From Clostridia bacterium (GTDB taxonomy: Bacteria; Bacillota; Clostridia; Oscillospirales; Acutalibacteraceae), in NCBI GenBank assembly GCA_017615405.1, contig JAGAAE010000098.1:1-6329 (forward strand): a DNA stretch of 6,329 nucleotides, written 5' to 3'. Shown one piece after another: positions 6,143 through 6,329 of the stretch. The notes under the pieces are model-generated. The model was not told where the DNA came from and searched no databases. It worked only from the letters and a program-made list of their open reading frames with translations. Positions within the stretch are counted from its first letter, which is position 1. Each line of letters starts with the position of its first letter. A program made the position numbers and the translations under genes.

Positions 6143-6329
6143 AAGGGAAAACATAATAAAGATTTTTAACGACTGCGGCATAAAAGATGTTTCATTTTGT
6201 TCTTTTTTGCCGCTTTCGAATATGCTGATAGAATGTGCTCAAAAAAGGCGCATACCGGATGGCGCAAAAACGGTTATGGTATGTTTTCTTCCCTATAAGG
6301 TTAAAGAAGAGCCGCCGAAAAACATAAGC
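6135..6329 (+). CDS. QueG-like (epoxyqueuosine reductase-like) iron-sulfur protein, N-terminal part
   Basis: An open frame of 65 codons runs from a GTG at 6135 to the window edge, so only the N-terminus is visible. GGTGA at 6124-6128 lies six bases before the GTG, and the start overlaps the tadA end by eight bases. The protein opens with an amphipathic helix (ENIIKIFNDCGI), then RIPDGAKTVMV, CFLPYK and, at the edge, KNIS. This order (short helix, 'IP.GAK.V.V...PY', then 'NIS') resembles the N-terminal region of QueG and of clostridial QueG-like proteins with a double 4Fe-4S cluster domain. The cobalamin-binding and cysteine cluster motifs that would prove this lie beyond the window. True QueG reduces epoxyqueuosine to queuosine at tRNA position 34; clostridial paralogues of unknown role also exist. 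That a gene starts here is much surer than its name. Confidence 0.55.
   Translation, partial: MNKRENIIKIFNDCGIKDVSFCSFLPLSNMLIECAQKRRIPDGAKTVMVCFLPYKVKEEPPKNIS

Noticed and set aside
1..6329. Mobile element, CRISPR array, direct repeats or signs of transfer
   Set aside because: No transposase, integrase, repeat array or terminal inverted repeats seen. The more T-rich stretches at 4100-5680 are explained by membrane-protein codons.

Overview
The window reads as a stretch of low-to-mid GC Firmicutes chromosome, most likely class Clostridia and perhaps an Oscillospiraceae/Ruminococcaceae-type gut or rumen lineage. The support is strong AGGAGG-type ribosome binding sites, the short Gram-positive form of GyrB (no large insertion between the TOPRIM domain and the C-terminal tail), a GyrB motif PLWGKMLNVEKAR and GyrA motifs GDASVYDAM and AAYRYTE that I associate with that group, heavy use of AGA and ATA codons, and a QueG-like tail gene of a clostridial type. 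The lineage is inferred from motif memory, not from a search.

All genes lie on the + strand. Bases 1-1343 are the 3' two thirds of gyrB (the start lies outside the window). The gyrB stop codon touches the gyrA ribosome binding site, and gyrA (1359-3896) is complete. A strong GC-rich hairpin (about 3908-3934) follows gyrA in an 82-base gap. It looks like the end of the gyrase transcript but lacks an adjoining U-tract. A second tight cluster follows: a CPBP-family intramembrane protease (3979-5040), an uncharacterised multi-pass membrane protein (5054-5689), tadA (5690-6142, starting on the base after the preceding stop) and the 5' end of a QueG-like iron-sulfur protein gene (from a GTG at 6135, overlapping tadA by 8 bases and running off the window).

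Functionally the left part is DNA gyrase, the two-subunit type II topoisomerase that introduces negative supercoils. The right part joins two membrane proteins of unknown partner to a tRNA wobble adenosine deaminase and a putative queuosine-pathway-like reductase. Both tRNA enzymes would act on anticodon position 34 if the last call is right. The closest thing to a surprise is that both gyrase subunits carry non-typical residues at positions that contact quinolones in other bacteria (Ala in GyrA, Trp in GyrB), probably as lineage traits. I see no mobile element, CRISPR array, RNA gene or convincing new defence or signalling system; this is mainly an ordinary housekeeping region with two poorly understood membrane proteins.
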